NCBI GenBank assembly: GCA_964348095.1
Contig: CAYGBK010000065.1
Span: 1-64,000 of the forward strand
From: WVXP01 sp964348095
GTDB lineage: Bacteria > Desulfobacterota > BSN033 > WVXP01
Direction of reading: 5' to 3'
Length of the DNA: 64,000 nt
The translations under genes were made by a program, and so were the position numbers. The notes under the pieces were generated by a model. The model saw only the letters and a program-made list of their open reading frames with translations, did no database searches and had not been told where the DNA came from. Shown here in pieces: positions 9,034 to 17,564 of this stretch. Every line of letters begins with the position of its first letter. The stretch's first letter is position 1.

Positions 9034-9615
9034 GTGCCACCGGAGATCTGGAGGCGTCGGAACGAAAGGGGCATCCATTTGAGGGGAGCATTGCCCGAAA
9101 AAACACGGAATGATAGAGAGAATCTATTCATACGTCACGTCATCATCCTTTTGTCCACAGGTCTCTACTCAGGATTCAGTCCCATTGCACCGGGTACCGC
9201 CGGCACCATTGTGGCCGTCCCCCTCTTTCTGGTCTTATCTCGGCTTCCGGTCATCTCTTATGTGATAACCGTGGTGGCCTTTTTCTTTTTTTCCTCTTGG
9301 CTCTCTGGAACCGCAGAAGCCATATTCCGGCAAAAGGATAGTCAGCGGATCGTCATCGACGAGATGTTTGGTTTCCTGCTGGCCATGAGCTTTATGCCAC
9401 CGGCGCCGCTCTACGTCGTTGTGGGCTTCTTTCTCTTTCGTTTTTTTGACATCGCCAAGCCGTTCCCCGCGAGAAGGCTCGAGCGTTTAAGTGGGGGATA
9501 TGGCGTGGTGGCCGATGACCTGGTGGCAGGGGTTTACACGGGTCTGGTTTTACACATCGGGGTCTTTCTCCTCCAACAGAAGTCGCTCACGCTGATTTTT
9601 CCAAAGTTGTCTTGA
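9034..9615 (+). CDS. pgpA: Phosphatidylglycerophosphatase A
   Basis: Inner-membrane phosphatase that removes the terminal phosphate of phosphatidylglycerophosphate to give phosphatidylglycerol. Family hallmarks are YSGFSPIAPGTAGT near residue 46, the acidic IDEMFGF around 110 and the terminal GYGVVADDLVAGVYTG near 160. About four membrane segments are visible. The GTG at 9034 gives 193 residues, some 25 more than typical, and no good ribosome-binding site is visible, so a later TTG (9079 or 9091) may be the true start. A GGCACC/GGTGCC hairpin (9020-9038) covers the GTG. Confidence 0.85.
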   Translation: MPPEIWRRRNERGIHLRGALPEKTRNDRENLFIRHVIILLSTGLYSGFSPIAPGTAGTIVAVPLFLVLSRLPVISYVITVVAFFFFSSWLSGTAEAIFRQKDSQRIVIDEMFGFLLAMSFMPPAPLYVVVGFFLFRFFDIAKPFPARRLERLSGGYGVVADDLVAGVYTGLVLHIGVFLLQQKSLTLIFPKLS

Positions 9616-9635
9616 GCTCAAAATCAGCTTTCTTC

Positions 9636-9963
9636 AGCTCTTGTTCAAATTCCTCCAGACCACTTATGCCGAAGTCATTTCCAGAGGTTCCCAGTAGATA
9701 GGGGGGTAAGGAAACTCTGAACCAAAACTTGTTGTTCGTTGTTCGTCGTCCGTTGTTTGTGGTAAGAAGACTAAGATTTACCCATCCACGGAATTCAAAT
9801 AGGGGCTCGGGGTATCTTATTTTCAATGGAATGACGTGAATTGATGAGAACAACTGACCACTGACAGCCGACAACTGACAGCGTCAGTAAAAGATCCCTG
9901 GGAGCTCGAGCGATTCCCCGCAGATTTCTGTGGGGGAGAGCGGGCGAGAAAAGGGGTGCTTCT
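9636..9963 (+). repeat. Dispersed repeat, copy A (about 330 bp; inverted copy at 36.65-37.0 kb)
   Basis: The core at 9708-9884 matches the reverse complement of 36742-36919; by hand I count about 14 differences in about 178 aligned positions. Weaker similarity continues on both sides, out to about 9636 and 9963. The element carries a G/T-rich tract (TTGTTGTTCGTTGTTCG) at one side and a CAACTGACCACTGACAG tract at the other, which form an imperfect terminal inverted repeat. A hairpin CCCCGCAG-ATTT-CTGTGGGG sits at 9916-9935. No transposase is present. An open frame on the - strand (9587-9874) is mostly the reading of the repeat itself. It lies in the 685-base gap between pgpA and fhs. Confidence 0.85.
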
Positions 9964-10104
9964 ATTGAAGGCCGCTTTCATCAGACAAAAGCTGAGAAAA
10001 GCGATTTCGGAACGGACCGGGCACGTCCAACCCCTGGTCTCCGCGTACCTTGATGAGGGATATAATGGTCTACAAACGTGAGGAGACTACAGACCTTTTT
10101 TTTC

Positions 10105-10133
10105 TTGACAAACCCTGGCCAATGCCTTACATT
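10105..10133 (+). promoter_or_regulatory. Sigma-70-type promoter of fhs
   Basis: TTGACA at 10105-10110, a 17-base spacer and TACATT at 10128-10133. Transcription would start near 10140, leaving about 160 bases of leader before the fhs ATG. The leader contains GGATCCGCC / GGAC-AGAATCC partial pairings but no riboswitch class that I can recognise. Confidence 0.65.
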
Positions 10134-10300
10134 GTGCAGATTATCACATGATCGGATAAGTCAGTTCTGGTGGATCCGCCGGACAGAATCCGGAATGAAC
10201 CCGCGTGAATGGGAAGGCTTCTATAGACCCGAGTTGTGACAGATCCCGAGAAATCCCCTAATCCAAGAGAAACCGATAATTGTAGAGGAGGAGAGAGTCG

Positions 10301-12073
10301 ATGTCTTTGAAAGGTCTTGATCCAACGAAAATGGCAGACTGGGAGATTGCGGAGGCAGTTGAAAAGGACATGAAGGCGGTATTTCAGCTGGCCGACGAGC
10401 TGGGTCTGGAAAAGGAGGAATTGATTCCCATGGGCCATACCCTGGGGAAGATCGATTTCATGAAGGTCTTGGACCGACTGAAAAGCCGGCCAGATGGCAA
10501 ATACATCGAGGTTACCGCCATTACTCCCACCCCGCTTGGTGAGGGCAAAACGACCACAAGCATGGGCTTGGTGCCGGGTTTGGCTCTGAGGGGCAAGAAT
10601 GTTACGGGGGCAATCAGGCAACCCTCTGGGGGTCCGACATTCAATATAAAGGGGAGTGCCGCGGGTGGCGGCCTATCACAGTGTATTCCGCTGACTGCCT
10701 TTTCTCTGGGTCTGACCGGTGACATCGATAACGTGACCAATGCACACAATCTGGCCATGGTGGCTGTCACGTCCCGAATTCAGCATGAATTCAATTACGA
10801 TGACGAAACACTTGCCAAAAAGGGATTGAAACGGCTCAATATAGACCCGAGAAACGTCGAAATGAGGTGGGTTTTGGATTTCTGTGCCCAGGCTCTCCGA
10901 GACATAATCATTGGGATCGGTGGCAAGATGGATGGGTTCATGATGCAGACGGGTTTTGCTATCTCGGTAAGTTCCGAGATCATGGCGATCCTGTCCGTGT
11001 TCAATGATTTGAAGGATCTCAGAGAGAGGATTGGCCGTGTTGTCGTGGCCTACGACAAACAGGGAAAACCGGTCACGACCAACGACCTTGAGGTGGCAGG
11101 GGCGATGACCGCGTGGATGGTGAAAGCCATGAATCCCAATCTTCTCCAGTCTCTGGAAGGTCAACCTGTTTTGGTCCATGCAGGGCCCTTTGCGAATATT
11201 GCGGTAGGTCAATCCTCCATTGTGGCCGACAAGGTTTGCCTGAAGCTTGGTGATTATCACGTGACTGAAAGTGGTTTTGGCGCCGACATTGGGTTTGAAA
11301 AATTCTGGAACATCAAATGTCGCTTCAGTGGCCTCATTCCCCATTGTTCAGTCATTGTGTCCACGATTCGGGCCCTCAAGATGCATGGGGGTGGTCCCCG
11401 GGTGGCACCGGGGCAGCCGCTAGATCCGGCGTACACGAGCGAGAATCTCGAACTTCTCGAACAGGGCATCCCCAATGTCCTGGCCCATATCGAGACCGTG
11501 AAGAAGGCCGGGATCAACCCTGTTGTCTGTATCAATAGCTTTCACACCGATACCAAGGATGAGATAGCACTGTTGAGGAAGCAGTGCGAAGCTGCAGGAG
11601 CCCGAGTGGCTGTTTCCGAACACTGGCTAAAGGGTGGTGAGGGAGCCCTCGAGTTAGCTGACGCAGTGATCGAGGCGTGCGAGGAAAAGAGCAGTTTCAA
11701 GTTCCTTTACCCGGATGAAATGCCCCTGCGACAACGAATCGAAACGATTGCCAAGGAAGTCTACGGCGCTGGTGGAGTCAGCTACACGACCGTTGCAGAG
11801 GAGAAGGCCAAACGCATGGAATCCGACCCCGAGTTGAGCAGGCTTGCGACGTGCATGGTGAAAACCCATCTAAGCCTGACCCATGATCCAACCATCAAGG
11901 GAGCGCCCAAAGGGTGGACCTTGCCTATTCGGGATATCTTAACCTACCGGGGAGCCGGTTTTGCCGTACCCGTTGCTGGGGATATTCGGCTCATGCCCGG
12001 GACCGCCTCTGATCCCGCCTTTCGACGGATCGATGTTGACGTAAACACCGGAAAAGTAAAAGGACTCTTCTAA
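10301..12073 (+). CDS. fhs: Formate--tetrahydrofolate ligase
   Basis: ATP-dependent activation of formate to 10-formyl-THF, the first THF step of the methyl branch of the Wood-Ljungdahl pathway. The 590-residue product has the family P-loop region TPTPLGEGKTTT at about 75-86, followed by GLVPGLALRGKN and REPSGGPTFNIKGSAAGGG-like sequence (here RQPSGGP). It is some 30 residues longer than the Moorella enzyme, as in many proteobacterial forms. GAGGAGGAGAG before the ATG is a strong ribosome-binding site. It has its own promoter upstream and a strong hairpin downstream, so it is probably a single-gene transcript preceding the acs operon. Confidence 0.97.
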   Translation: MSLKGLDPTKMADWEIAEAVEKDMKAVFQLADELGLEKEELIPMGHTLGKIDFMKVLDRLKSRPDGKYIEVTAITPTPLGEGKTTTSMGLVPGLALRGKNVTGAIRQPSGGPTFNIKGSAAGGGLSQCIPLTAFSLGLTGDIDNVTNAHNLAMVAVTSRIQHEFNYDDETLAKKGLKRLNIDPRNVEMRWVLDFCAQALRDIIIGIGGKMDGFMMQTGFAISVSSEIMAILSVFNDLKDLRERIGRVVVAYDKQGKPVTTNDLEVAGAMTAWMVKAMNPNLLQSLEGQPVLVHAGPFANIAVGQSSIVADKVCLKLGDYHVTESGFGADIGFEKFWNIKCRFSGLIPHCSVIVSTIRALKMHGGGPRVAPGQPLDPAYTSENLELLEQGIPNVLAHIETVKKAGINPVVCINSFHTDTKDEIALLRKQCEAAGARVAVSEHWLKGGEGALELADAVIEACEEKSSFKFLYPDEMPLRQRIETIAKEVYGAGGVSYTTVAEEKAKRMESDPELSRLATCMVKTHLSLTHDPTIKGAPKGWTLPIRDILTYRGAGFAVPVAGDIRLMPGTASDPAFRRIDVDVNTGKVKGLF

Positions 12074-12099
12074 GTGTATTGAGTGGGGAGTGCAAATCC

Positions 12100-12130
12100 T
12101 GGGGTTACCCCCTGTTTCGGGGGTACCCCA
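12100..12130 (+). terminator. Strong hairpin after fhs
   Basis: TGGGGTTACCCCC pairs with GGGGGTACCCCA around a TGTTTC loop, giving a 12-bp stem with one bulged T, 27 bases after the fhs stop. There is no clean T-run after it, so it may act as a Rho-assisted terminator or a 3'-end stabiliser. Confidence 0.6.
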
Positions 12131-12136
12131 ATTCCC

Positions 12137-12166
12137 TTGAAAAGGCCTGAGTAAAACCGGTATACT
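12137..12166 (+). promoter_or_regulatory. Sigma-70-type promoter of the cooC-folD-acs operon
   Basis: TTGAAA at 12137-12142, an 18-base spacer and TATACT at 12161-12166. It lies directly after the fhs hairpin and about 210 bases before the cooC start, and is the best promoter candidate for the long + strand acs operon. Confidence 0.6.
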
Positions 12167-12327
12167 AATATGGTTCCTCAAATCCAGCTATTTAACCATC
12201 CAAATGCCATCAATATTCTGCTTTCGCCCTCCTCCGATGGGATAGAACTCGAAGTTTCGAATTTTCCTAACTCCGCCTTCCGACAGGAGGGTCCTTGACA
12301 GCGCAAAGAAGATAGGGTTTGGACGGT

Positions 12328-12355
12328 GGTCAGTAGTTCGGCGAACCTGCTGACC
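12328..12355 (+). promoter_or_regulatory. Leader hairpin before cooC
   Basis: GGTCAG (12328-12333) pairs with CTGACC (12350-12355), and inside it GTTC pairs with GAAC around GGC. The structure lies in the probable 5' leader, 28 bases before the cooC GTG, where it could affect translation start or processing. No ligand class is recognised. Confidence 0.35.
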
Positions 12356-12383
12356 CGGGCTTCCGAGGGAGTGAGAGAAAGCC

Positions 12384-13130
12384 GTGTCCTTCACGATTGC
12401 CGTTTCAGGAAAGGGGGGCACCGGGAAAACCACAATAGCGGGATTCTTGGTTCGATACCTTTTGGAGGTGGGGAAGAAGCCTGTTCTCGCCGTGGATGCG
12501 GATGCCAATTCGAATCTCAACGAGGTTCTCGGAGTTGACATTCGGTCGACTATTGGAGAAGCCAGGGATCTGATGAAGAAAGACGTCCCCGTTGGCATGA
12601 CCAAGGACGTCTGGTTTGAATACAAGATTCAAGAGGCTCTAGTCGAGCAGGCCGGGTTCGATCTCATTGCCATGGGAAGACCTGAGGGGCCGGGATGCTA
12701 CTGTGCTGCGAATACGCTGGCACGCAAATGTATCGATCTCCTCTCAGGCAATTATCCGTACATGGTCATCGACAATGAAGCCGGGATGGAACATTTCAGC
12801 CGGATGACGACCCGGAATGTGGAGCTTCTTTTGATCATATCGGACCCGACCGTCCGGGGAGTATTGACTGCAGCACGAATTCGAGATCTCATCAAGGAAC
12901 TCAACCTGAAGGTGGGGAAGTCGTTTCTTCTATTGAATCGCGTCGAGAATGGCCTCAAGCCAGAAATCACGGCTCAGGCAGAAAAGCTGTCGCTGCACGT
13001 TGGCGGGGTGATACCAGCAGACCCGGTGGTTTACGAGTTCGATCTGGAGGGGAAGCCAACCTTTACCCTTCCTTCGGATTCTAAAGCCCTTCGATCGTCC
13101 TGGGAGATATTCGAAAGGCTCCTTCCGTAG
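12384..13130 (+). CDS. cooC: Nickel-inserting ATPase of CODH/ACS (CooC/AcsF family)
   Basis: MinD/ParA-like ATPase thought to load nickel into CO dehydrogenase or acetyl-CoA synthase. The 248-residue protein has the deviant Walker A GKGGTGKTT at residues 9-17 and the switch DADANSN at 38-44. The CxC pair Cys105-Cys107 in GPGCYCAANT is known to bind metal at the CooC dimer interface. IDNEAGMEHFSR is the family Walker B region. The start is GTG at 12384. It is the first gene of the acs operon, ahead of folD and the CODH/ACS subunits, which matches a maturation role. Whether it serves AcsA or AcsB cannot be told from sequence. Confidence 0.92.
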   Translation: MSFTIAVSGKGGTGKTTIAGFLVRYLLEVGKKPVLAVDADANSNLNEVLGVDIRSTIGEARDLMKKDVPVGMTKDVWFEYKIQEALVEQAGFDLIAMGRPEGPGCYCAANTLARKCIDLLSGNYPYMVIDNEAGMEHFSRMTTRNVELLLIISDPTVRGVLTAARIRDLIKELNLKVGKSFLLLNRVENGLKPEITAQAEKLSLHVGGVIPADPVVYEFDLEGKPTFTLPSDSKALRSSWEIFERLLP

Positions 13131-13271
13131 GGCGAGAGCCGGCATACCGCGTTTTCCATGATTTCTAGCATCGATGCGTCTTTTGGTATCGTCTTGAAAA
13201 AACCCGCTGGTGGCTCGACCGGTTGCAGAGGTACAGACAGACGTTGCAGGTTGAATGGTGGGGGGTGCAAT

Positions 13272-14156
13272 ATGACGGCAAAAATCATTAGTGGCACCGA
13301 GGTGGCCAAAAAGATTCGGGAGGAGCTAAAAGCTGAAGTCGAAGCACTCAAGAAGACCAAGGACGTGGAGCCGGGGCTCGTCACCATTCTGGTGGGGGAA
13401 AACCCAGCTTCCCTAAGCTATGTGACTGCCAAACAGAAAACAGCTCACGAACTTGGCTTCCACTCTGTTCAGGATAGTCAGCCAGAGGACATTACCGAGG
13501 ACGACCTCCTCGCCTTGATTGAGAAATACAATAAGGATCCAAAAATACACGGCATTCTCGTTCAGCTTCCCTTGCCAAAGCATATTGATGAAAATAAGGT
13601 TCTCTATGCAATCGACCCCAAGAAGGACGTCGATGGATTTCATCCAGTCAATGTTGGTAAGTTGATGATTGGAGAGCCTGATTATCTCCCCTGTACGCCT
13701 GCCGGTATTCAGCAGCTCTTGGTTCGATCCGGAGCCCCGATTGAAGGTGCCGAAGTGGTCGTCGTGGGCCGTAGCAACATTGTCGGGAAACCCATCGCGA
13801 ATATTTTGCTGCAGAAGGCTCAGGGAGCGAACGCAACTGTGACGATCTGTCATACAAGAACAAAAGATATGGCTTTTCATACGCGCCGGGCTGACATCCT
13901 GATTGTGGCAGCGGGGAGACCCAAGGCTATCACGGCCGATATGGTGAAAGCGGGGGCCGTGGTCATTGACGTCGGAGTCAATCGAATCGGAAAGACTCCG
14001 GAGGGAAAGGCAAAACTGTGCGGGGATGTGGATTTCGATGGAGTCAAGGAAAAGGCAAGTATGATAACCCCTGTTCCGGGAGGCGTTGGCCCCATGACAA
14101 TCACCATGCTCATGATGAACACGGTCAAGGCGGCGAAACTAGCTGCCGGTGTTTGA
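13272..14156 (+). CDS. folD: Bifunctional methylene-THF dehydrogenase / methenyl-THF cyclohydrolase
   Basis: Converts 10-formyl-THF to 5,10-methylene-THF in two steps, supplying the methyl branch. The frame opens at 13158, but the ATG at 13272 fits the family: the protein then begins MTAKIISGTEVAKKIREEL and is 294 residues. Catalytic Tyr50 and Lys54 are in SYVTAKQK. The substrate loop PCTPAGI and the dinucleotide motif VVVGRSNIVGKP are intact, and PVPGGVGPMTITMLM is near the end. The stop TGA overlaps the ATG of the following small ORF (TGATG), suggesting coupled translation. Confidence 0.96.
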   Translation: MTAKIISGTEVAKKIREELKAEVEALKKTKDVEPGLVTILVGENPASLSYVTAKQKTAHELGFHSVQDSQPEDITEDDLLALIEKYNKDPKIHGILVQLPLPKHIDENKVLYAIDPKKDVDGFHPVNVGKLMIGEPDYLPCTPAGIQQLLVRSGAPIEGAEVVVVGRSNIVGKPIANILLQKAQGANATVTICHTRTKDMAFHTRRADILIVAAGRPKAITADMVKAGAVVIDVGVNRIGKTPEGKAKLCGDVDFDGVKEKASMITPVPGGVGPMTITMLMMNTVKAAKLAAGV

Positions 14157-14302
14157 TGAGTTGGGCAGAGGTGATTGCGATTCGTGTGGGCGATCCTCAA
14201 GAGAAAGACAAGGGTGAATGGAAAAAGGCAAAGGGACGACACGGTCAATCCAGAGCGTTACCCCGCAACCTTAATGAATTGTTGAAAAGAGCTCCTCACT
14301 GA
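14156..14302 (+). CDS. Small basic protein of unknown function, coupled to folD
   Basis: A 48-residue frame whose ATG overlaps the folD stop by one base (TGATG), an arrangement typical of reinitiation. The product starts MSWAEVIAIRVGDPQEKDKG and is rich in Lys and Arg. I recognise no family. It is followed by a second small ORF and then acsD, all in one direction, so it is probably co-transcribed with the acs genes. It could still be chance; the support is position and overlap only. Confidence 0.4.
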   Translation: MSWAEVIAIRVGDPQEKDKGEWKKAKGRHGQSRALPRNLNELLKRAPH

Positions 14303-14354
14303 GAGGTGACTGTGACGGAAATTACGGGAGGGAAAACAGACAGAGGGAGGCGTC

Positions 14355-14567
14355 ATGAAGAAGAAGCTTGAGGAGAAGAAGTCCTTTGATGGGAAAAAAG
14401 TCAAGGTTCTGGGGCCGACTTTTGACAAGGGAAAACCGCAATCGCCGTATCAATGGAGGAAAAAACTCCGGTCCCGCGAAGAGATGCTCGACTACCTCAA
14501 GAGTGGAGAGAGATACTGGTTCAACGAAGAATGGTATGGCAGTGAAAAGCGTAAGACTCCGGCATGA
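14355..14567 (+). CDS. Small charged protein of unknown function in the acs operon
   Basis: A 70-residue protein with a clear ribosome-binding site (AGAGGGAGG six bases before the ATG). It has no Cys, no membrane segment and no signal. The N-terminal third is Lys/Glu-rich; the C-terminal half is predicted helical and aromatic (REEMLDYLKSGERYWFNEEWYG). It lies 29 bases before acsD. I do not recognise a family. The good start signal and its place between folD and acsD argue that it is a real gene that may assist or regulate the pathway. Confidence 0.6.
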   Translation: MKKKLEEKKSFDGKKVKVLGPTFDKGKPQSPYQWRKKLRSREEMLDYLKSGERYWFNEEWYGSEKRKTPA

Positions 14568-14595
14568 GGGGCAATGAACTGGGGAGGTGATAAAA

Positions 14596-15546
14596 GTGGC
14601 CTTCGAAATACCGAAAATCGCGTATACGGGAAAGATCAAGGGTATCAAAATAGGTGGAGGCGACGGGGCCATCGCGATTGGAGATGAGACCTCATATCCC
14701 TTTCATCTATTTGAGGGTGAGATGCCAAATCCCCCCCGGATAGCCATGGAGGTGTATGACGTTCCTCCTGAGGATTGGCCGGAGGCTGCGTTGAAGCCCT
14801 TCGAAGGTGTGACAGATGACCCGGTCGCCTGGGCGAAGAAAAATGTAGATGAATACAAAGCGGATATGGTCTACCTTGAGCTGATTAGTACCGATCCGAA
14901 CGGGCTGAATCATCCGGCTGATGAGGCCGCCCAAACGGCGAAGAAGGTAGCCGACGGGATCGACGTCCCACTCATCGTATGGGGGGTCGGCAACGACGAC
15001 AAGGATGCTGAGGTTCTGAGAAAGGTGGCCGAGGTCTGCGAGGGAAAGAACCTAATTATTGGCCCTGTCGTCGAGGGGAACTACAAACAGGTCGGAGCTG
15101 GGGCCATCGGTTATAAACACACCGCTGTTGCGTCATCGCCAATCGACATCAACCTCGCTAAACAGCTTAACATTCTGTTGGGGAATCTCGGTGTGCCGGA
15201 TGAACAGATCATTGTTGATCCGACGACTGGGGGCCTGGGATATGGTATCGAATATACCTATTCAGTCATGGAGCGGATGCGGATGGCGGCGCTGACCCAG
15301 CAGGACGAGCGACTTCAGTTTCCGATGATCTGTAATCTCGCAAAAGAGGTGTGGAAGACGAAAGAAGCCAAATTGACGGCAAAAGAAGCCCCAAACATGG
15401 GGGATCCCGCAAAGAGAGGAATACTGATGGAAGGGGTGACGGCGGTTACCCTTCTTCTTGCTGGTGCCGACATTCTGGTAATGAGACATCCGGAGACGGT
15501 GAGGCTTGTGAGGGAGGTAGTTAGTGAACTTATGGCGACCGCGTAA
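14596..15546 (+). CDS. acsD: Corrinoid/iron-sulfur protein, small subunit
   Basis: Small subunit of the CFeSP, the B12 protein that carries the methyl group from AcsE to acetyl-CoA synthase. The frame has GTG at 14587 and 14596. The Shine-Dalgarno GGGGAGGTGA occupies 14581-14590, so it overlaps the first and is correctly spaced for the second; 14596 is chosen, giving 316 residues beginning MAFEIPKIAYTGKIKG. The TIM-barrel features include VYLELISTDPNG, VWGVGNDDKDAEVL and IIVDPTTGGLGYGIEYTYSVMER. It is partnered with acsC downstream and belongs to the bacterial CFeSP type. Confidence 0.93.
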   Translation: MAFEIPKIAYTGKIKGIKIGGGDGAIAIGDETSYPFHLFEGEMPNPPRIAMEVYDVPPEDWPEAALKPFEGVTDDPVAWAKKNVDEYKADMVYLELISTDPNGLNHPADEAAQTAKKVADGIDVPLIVWGVGNDDKDAEVLRKVAEVCEGKNLIIGPVVEGNYKQVGAGAIGYKHTAVASSPIDINLAKQLNILLGNLGVPDEQIIVDPTTGGLGYGIEYTYSVMERMRMAALTQQDERLQFPMICNLAKEVWKTKEAKLTAKEAPNMGDPAKRGILMEGVTAVTLLLAGADILVMRHPETVRLVREVVSELMATA

Positions 15547-15582
15547 CACGACAAAAAGGTGAACGTGACGAGGAGGCCTCAT

Positions 15583-17535
15583 ATGGCAGAAAAAGAAACA
15601 AAGAGCGTAGATAAAGCTAGCGTCGAGATGATCGAAAAAGCCGTAGCCGATGGGGTAGAGACGGTCTTTGATCGGGCGGCCAAGATGAGACCCTGCCCGA
15701 TCGGGGCTGAAGGGAGCTGTTGCAAACACTGTTCGATGGGACCTTGTCGCGTCCAGGCTCCAAAGAAAGAAGGTGTCCCGAGGCCTGTCGGCGTGTGTGG
15801 TGCGACAGCCGAGACGATTTCGGCAAGAAACTTTGCCCGGATGGTGGCAGCTGGTGCCGCCTCTCACGGGGACCATGCCCGGAGTGTGGCCGATCTGTTC
15901 CTTGCCACAGCCAAAGGCGAGGTTTCGGACTTTGAGATCAGAGACGAGCAGAAACTCTATCAGTTGGCGATGGACTTTGGTGTAGAAATTGGCAACCGCG
16001 ACGTCAAGGATATCGCTATCGATGTCGGAGAGATTGCCTTGGCGGAGTTTGGCCGCCAAAACGGAGAGCTCCTTTTTATCAAGCGAGCACCGTTGAAACG
16101 CCAGGAGTTGTGGCGGGAGACCGGGACCATGCCTCGGGGAATTGACCGGGAGGTGGTTGACCTCATGCATCGGACCCATATGGGGGTCGATCAGGACTAC
16201 GAGAGCCTTCTCAAGGCAGCTTCTCGCTGCGCATTGTCGGATGGCTGGGGTGGTTCCATGATTTCCACGGAACTTCAGGACATCATGTTCGGAGATCCCG
16301 TTCCTGTGGCGAGCCAGATCAACCTGGGCGTTTTAAAAGAAGATCATGTGAACGTGGTGGTTCACGGTCATGAACCGCTCCTTCCGGAAATGATGGTGCT
16401 CGCGACCCAGGATGCTGACCTTCAAAAGTATGCAGAGACTAAGGGGGCAAAGGGGATCAATCTGGTTGGAATGTGCTGTAGCGCGAATGAGATTCTCATG
16501 CGCCATGGAATCCCCGTGGGAGGCAACTTCCTGCAGCAGGAGCTTGCCATTATCACGGGAGCGGTGGAGGCAATGACTGTGGATGTCCAGTGCGAGATGC
16601 AATCACTGGCGGACGTGGCCAAATGTTACCATACCAAACTCATTACCACCGACCCCCGTGCCCATATTCAGGGGGCTACCCATATCGAGTTTCATCATGA
16701 TGATGGTTTGAATGTTGCCAAGAAGATTGTTCGTGAAGCCATTGACAACTTTCAAAACCGAAGAGCCGAGGTTGAGATTCCATCTGAGAGTGTTGATACG
16801 GTGGTCGGATTCAGTCACGAAACGATCAACTATCTCTTGGGCGGACTCTACCGAGCCTCTTATCGGCCTCTCAATGACAACATCATCAATGGCCGAATTC
16901 GGGGAATCGCCGGCGTGGTTGGTTGCAACAACGCCCGGACGGTCCACGATGATGCCCATCTCAAAATGATACTTGAGTTGATCGGAAATGACGTCATTGT
17001 TCTCACGACAGGATGCAGTGCAATGGCTGCCGGCAAATATGGTCTTTTGACGCCTGAGGCGGCTCACAAACATGCCGGTAAGGGGTTGGCCTCGGTCTGT
17101 GAGGCCGTTGGAATTCCGCCTGTGCTGCATATGGGTGCCTGTGTGGATAACAGTCGTATTTTAATGGCAGCCACAGCGGTTGTGAAGGACGGAGGCCTTG
17201 GGGATGACATCAGTGATCTTCCTGCGGCCGGAGCCGCACCGGAGTGGATGAGTGAGAAAGCCATTACAATCGGCCAGTACTTTGTTTCTTCGGGGGTCTA
17301 TACCGTGTTCGGTGTGACGTGGCCGACCCTCGGCGACGATGTTGTGACCAAGCATCTCTTCGAAGATTTTGAGGAGATCTTTAAGGGCCGATGGGACTTT
17401 GAGGCAGACCCTGTCAAAGGTGCTACAAAGATGATCGAGCGGATCGACCTGAAGCGGAAAGCGCTGGGAATCGACAAGAAGAGAGAACGTGTTCTCTTTG
17501 ATATGGCAAAACGGCGTGAACTTGACGCCGCCTAA
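15583..17535 (+). CDS. acsA: Ni-containing CO dehydrogenase catalytic subunit
   Basis: Reduces CO2 to CO at the Ni-Fe-S C-cluster for the carbonyl branch. The frame has a GTG at 15559, but AGGAGG six bases before the ATG at 15583 decides the start (650 residues). N-terminal Cys38, Cys46, Cys47, Cys50, Cys55 and Cys72 match the D- and B-cluster pattern ending GPCRV...VCG. C-cluster regions are visible: HGHEPLLPEM, GMCCSANE, VVGCNNARTVHD, TTGCSAMAAGKYG and MGACVDNSRI. As the next gene is acsB, it most likely works inside the CODH/ACS complex rather than as a free CooS. Confidence 0.97.
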   Translation: MAEKETKSVDKASVEMIEKAVADGVETVFDRAAKMRPCPIGAEGSCCKHCSMGPCRVQAPKKEGVPRPVGVCGATAETISARNFARMVAAGAASHGDHARSVADLFLATAKGEVSDFEIRDEQKLYQLAMDFGVEIGNRDVKDIAIDVGEIALAEFGRQNGELLFIKRAPLKRQELWRETGTMPRGIDREVVDLMHRTHMGVDQDYESLLKAASRCALSDGWGGSMISTELQDIMFGDPVPVASQINLGVLKEDHVNVVVHGHEPLLPEMMVLATQDADLQKYAETKGAKGINLVGMCCSANEILMRHGIPVGGNFLQQELAIITGAVEAMTVDVQCEMQSLADVAKCYHTKLITTDPRAHIQGATHIEFHHDDGLNVAKKIVREAIDNFQNRRAEVEIPSESVDTVVGFSHETINYLLGGLYRASYRPLNDNIINGRIRGIAGVVGCNNARTVHDDAHLKMILELIGNDVIVLTTGCSAMAAGKYGLLTPEAAHKHAGKGLASVCEAVGIPPVLHMGACVDNSRILMAATAVVKDGGLGDDISDLPAAGAAPEWMSEKAITIGQYFVSSGVYTVFGVTWPTLGDDVVTKHLFEDFEEIFKGRWDFEADPVKGATKMIERIDLKRKALGIDKKRERVLFDMAKRRELDAA

Positions 17536-17564
17536 TTGGCCCATCATGGTGAAGGAGGAGTAAG

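Noticed and set aside
9587..9874. - strand ORF of 95 codons as a gene
   Set aside because: Most of it is the reading of repeat copy A, it overlaps the end of pgpA, and it has no ribosome-binding site.
10134..10300. ZTP (pfl) or THF riboswitch before fhs
   Set aside because: The hallmark conserved segments, such as GCCTGGGC near the 3' end of the ZTP class, are not present; only generic pairings are visible.
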